The translations under genes were made by a program, and so were the position numbers. Below, piece after piece: positions 8,829-10,417 of a stretch of 10,417 nt of DNA. Origin of the DNA: UBA11098 sp041671525 (GTDB lineage: Bacteria; Patescibacteriota; Minisyncoccia; Moranbacterales; UBA2206). The number at the start of each line of letters is the position of its first letter. The stretch's first letter is position 1. Under the pieces are notes generated by a model. The model saw nothing but the letters and a program-made list of their open reading frames with translations, was not told where the DNA came from and ran no database searches. Location: positions 1 through 10,417 of the forward strand of contig JBAZBJ010000021.1 of the NCBI GenBank assembly GCA_041671525.1, in the 5' to 3' direction.

Positions 8829-10417
8829 TTAAGCTAATGCTACAAATCCTCTTCTGGGCTTGAAAATAGTGCCTTCACGGCCAAGCTTTTCAATGGCTTC
8901 TTCTATTTCTCCTTTTGAAACTTTTCCATCAAGCTCTTTTTCAAGCTCTTCAACAGGAATCTGTTTGCCGAGCTTTTCTTCCAATTTAGCTATGGCATCT
9001 CTGACAACGAGAATTTTGTTCCTTTGAGAAGAGGAGAACTTTCCTGAAATTCTGTCAATGTCAATTGTCTTTGATTCATAATCATAACCTACTTGCATTA
9101 GATAGTATTTCATGATATCAATTGCTTTTATTGCATCTTCTTTTGTTACTGTGCTGCTAAGCCTGAGTTTTGCTGAAGCTTCTGACATTCTTATAAGGGC
9201 CTGCAACTGACGAGCAGAGATTGGAATAGGGCGCATCGCAGCTTCTGATGCAACAGGCTTGTTTCTTAGTTCAATATAAAAATGTTTTATCTCTTCAATT
9301 GCAGGATTGCTTAGCTGGGGCTTTATTCTCTGCTTTGCATAAGCAACATATTTTCTGAAAAGTTCTCGCGGAATGTACATGCTTTTTCCTTCTTTTCTGT
9401 GTTCGGAAAGAACATGTGTGGCTATTCGCTCATCTTTTTCTCTGTCAGGAATGTCTCTTAGTGTGAAAATAATGTCAAACCTGTTGATAAGTGTTGGTGG
9501 CAAATCTATTTGCTGTGCAATGCTTTGATAGGGGTCAAACCTTCCGAATTTAGGGTTTGCTGCTGCAAGAACAGAAGTCTCTGCGCGCAAACTTGCCTGC
9601 ACATTTGCCTTGCTGATTGTTACTGTTTGCTGCTCCATTGCCTCATGCATGGCACTTCTGTCTTGTGGATCCATTTTTTCCAACTCGTCAATGCAAACCA
9701 GCCCTTTGTTTGCTAAAACCATTGCTCCTGCTTCCAAGCTCCAACCACGAAGATATTCATCTCTTACAACTGTTGCTGTTAATCCTGCTCCGCTTGCACT
9801 TTTACCCACAACATACCTTCCCTTTGGAGAAATGTTTGCTATGAAGCTTAGAGTGACTGATTTTGCCACCCCCGGATCACCTATCAATAAAATGTGAATG
9901 TCACCACGGCTTTTTTGGCCGTCTGTGTGAGTTTTTTGAACTCCTCCGAATAATTGAAGAACTAAAGAGCGCTTTATCTCCTGATAACCCCAGACACTTG
10001 GAGTTATGCTTTTTGCCAAGTTGTCAAATATTTCTGGGTCTTGAGCCAGCTCAAGAATTTGCTTTTCGTCTTCATCAGTTATGTTAAACTCTTCAAAAGT
10101 TTCTTCCAGAGGAATAATATTATTTGCTTCTACTGCAAGCTCAAATCTTGTTGACATGCCTCCTGTACGAAGTGGAACAGGAACTTCTTTTAGAACTCCT
10201 ATGACCTTTATTCTGCTTCCTGGAGTTGTTTTCTCTTCCATTTGCGGCTCAACTAAATCTTCTTTAACAAAAACATTAATTCTTTTTGGCTGTTCTCCTC
10301 CTGAAAGAGATTCGGGAGCTTCTTCAACAACTAATCTTTGAGTATCAACCATTTCTTTGCTTAACAATTTGAACCCGCCTCTTCTTCCACAAGAACATCT
10401 TGGAGGTTCTCTAAATT
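8829..10417 (-). CDS. mcm: Replicative DNA helicase MCM, 5' end outside the window
   Basis: The last 528 residues of the archaeal MCM helicase, the hexameric 3'-5' motor of the replication fork. The frame is open to the right edge. A TTG at 10367 is internal, because RCSCG and FKLL before it belong to the N-terminal zinc ribbon. From the visible start: zinc-ribbon cysteines 7 and 9; the OB-fold part to about 100; the AAA+ domain with Walker A GDPGVAKS (179-186), Walker B CIDE (241-244), sensor-1 AAANP (284-288) and arginine finger NRFD (R312). A helical lid with RQLQALIRMSEA (402-413) follows. A C-terminal winged helix (about 460-528) ends REGTIFKPRRGFVALA. No intein interrupts the ATPase motifs. 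The promoter is not in view. The RPA-like gene follows on the same strand. Confidence 0.97.
   Translation of the reverse strand, partial: FREPPRCSCGRRGGFKLLSKEMVDTQRLVVEEAPESLSGGEQPKRINVFVKEDLVEPQMEEKTTPGSRIKVIGVLKEVPVPLRTGGMSTRFELAVEANNIIPLEETFEEFNITDEDEKQILELAQDPEIFDNLAKSITPSVWGYQEIKRSLVLQLFGGVQKTHTDGQKSRGDIHILLIGDPGVAKSVTLSFIANISPKGRYVVGKSASGAGLTATVVRDEYLRGWSLEAGAMVLANKGLVCIDELEKMDPQDRSAMHEAMEQQTVTISKANVQASLRAETSVLAAANPKFGRFDPYQSIAQQIDLPPTLINRFDIIFTLRDIPDREKDERIATHVLSEHRKEGKSMYIPRELFRKYVAYAKQRIKPQLSNPAIEEIKHFYIELRNKPVASEAAMRPIPISARQLQALIRMSEASAKLRLSSTVTKEDAIKAIDIMKYYLMQVGYDYESKTIDIDRISGKFSSSQRNKILVVRDAIAKLEEKLGKQIPVEELEKELDGKVSKGEIEEAIEKLGREGTIFKPRRGFVALA

Noticed and set aside
9510..10341. 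Plus-strand ORFs opposite mcm
   Set aside because: All are low-complexity antisense readings of a strongly conserved gene, several of them overlapping one another in different frames.
8829..10367. TTG at 10367 as the start of mcm
   Set aside because: The frame continues to the window edge and encodes zinc-ribbon residues upstream, so the gene is cut by the window rather than starting there.

Overview
The window reads as a low-GC archaeal chromosome segment, most likely from a small-genome DPANN-type lineage (Woesearchaeota/Pacearchaeota-like; inferred from gene content and style, not proven). Archaeal markers are Taw3, aIF1A, aIF2beta, a Dim2-type KH protein, DUF424, MCM, and a tRNA-Asn without an encoded CCA. 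Many AT-rich TATA boxes lie 22-29 bp upstream of start codons. A 10-N run at 7958-7967 shows that this is a scaffolded draft, probably metagenomic, assembly.

Left part (1-2058): the tail of a UPF0173-type metallo-beta-lactamase-fold hydrolase meets, stop to stop, a Rossmann-like protein of unknown function on the minus strand. That gene shares a perfectly palindromic TATA element (1023-1036) with a divergent plus-strand operon. The operon encodes Taw3 (wybutosine pathway of tRNA-Phe) and a shortened pyroglutamyl-peptidase-like protein that keeps all three catalytic residues.

Centre (2059-5134): ftsZ is preceded by a long inverted repeat, two candidate TATA boxes and an operator-like palindrome, and is followed by a hairpin/T-tract terminator. 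Two small membrane proteins follow, each with its own promoter. An uncharacterised minus-strand gene and a nitroreductase come next. Divergent from the nitroreductase is a 53-residue ribbon-helix-helix-like protein.

Right part (5212-10417, nearly all minus strand): this is an information-processing block. In transcription order it carries MCM helicase (5' end outside the window), an RPA32-like OB-fold/winged-helix protein, a zinc-finger-like protein cut by the assembly gap, a 37-residue membrane microprotein, aIF2beta, a DUF5679 zinc ribbon, DUF424, aIF1A, Dim2/PNO1-like KH protein and tRNA-Asn(GUU). One plus-strand orphan gene interrupts it (7475-7768). The mix of replication and translation-initiation genes fits the known archaeal tendency to cluster them. 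RIO1 kinase, often found between aIF1A and Dim2, is absent here.

Two kinds of start are visible. Most promoter-proximal genes look leaderless: TATA about 25 bp before the start codon and no Shine-Dalgarno. A few (ftsZ, the 3756 membrane gene, DUF5679, the RPA-like gene, and the operon-internal C15-like gene) have a clear Shine-Dalgarno. I saw no CRISPR array, IS element, prophage or defence system. The less expected items are microproteins, regulatory palindromes, a reduced C15-like enzyme, and a winged-helix tail shared by MCM and the RPA-like protein.
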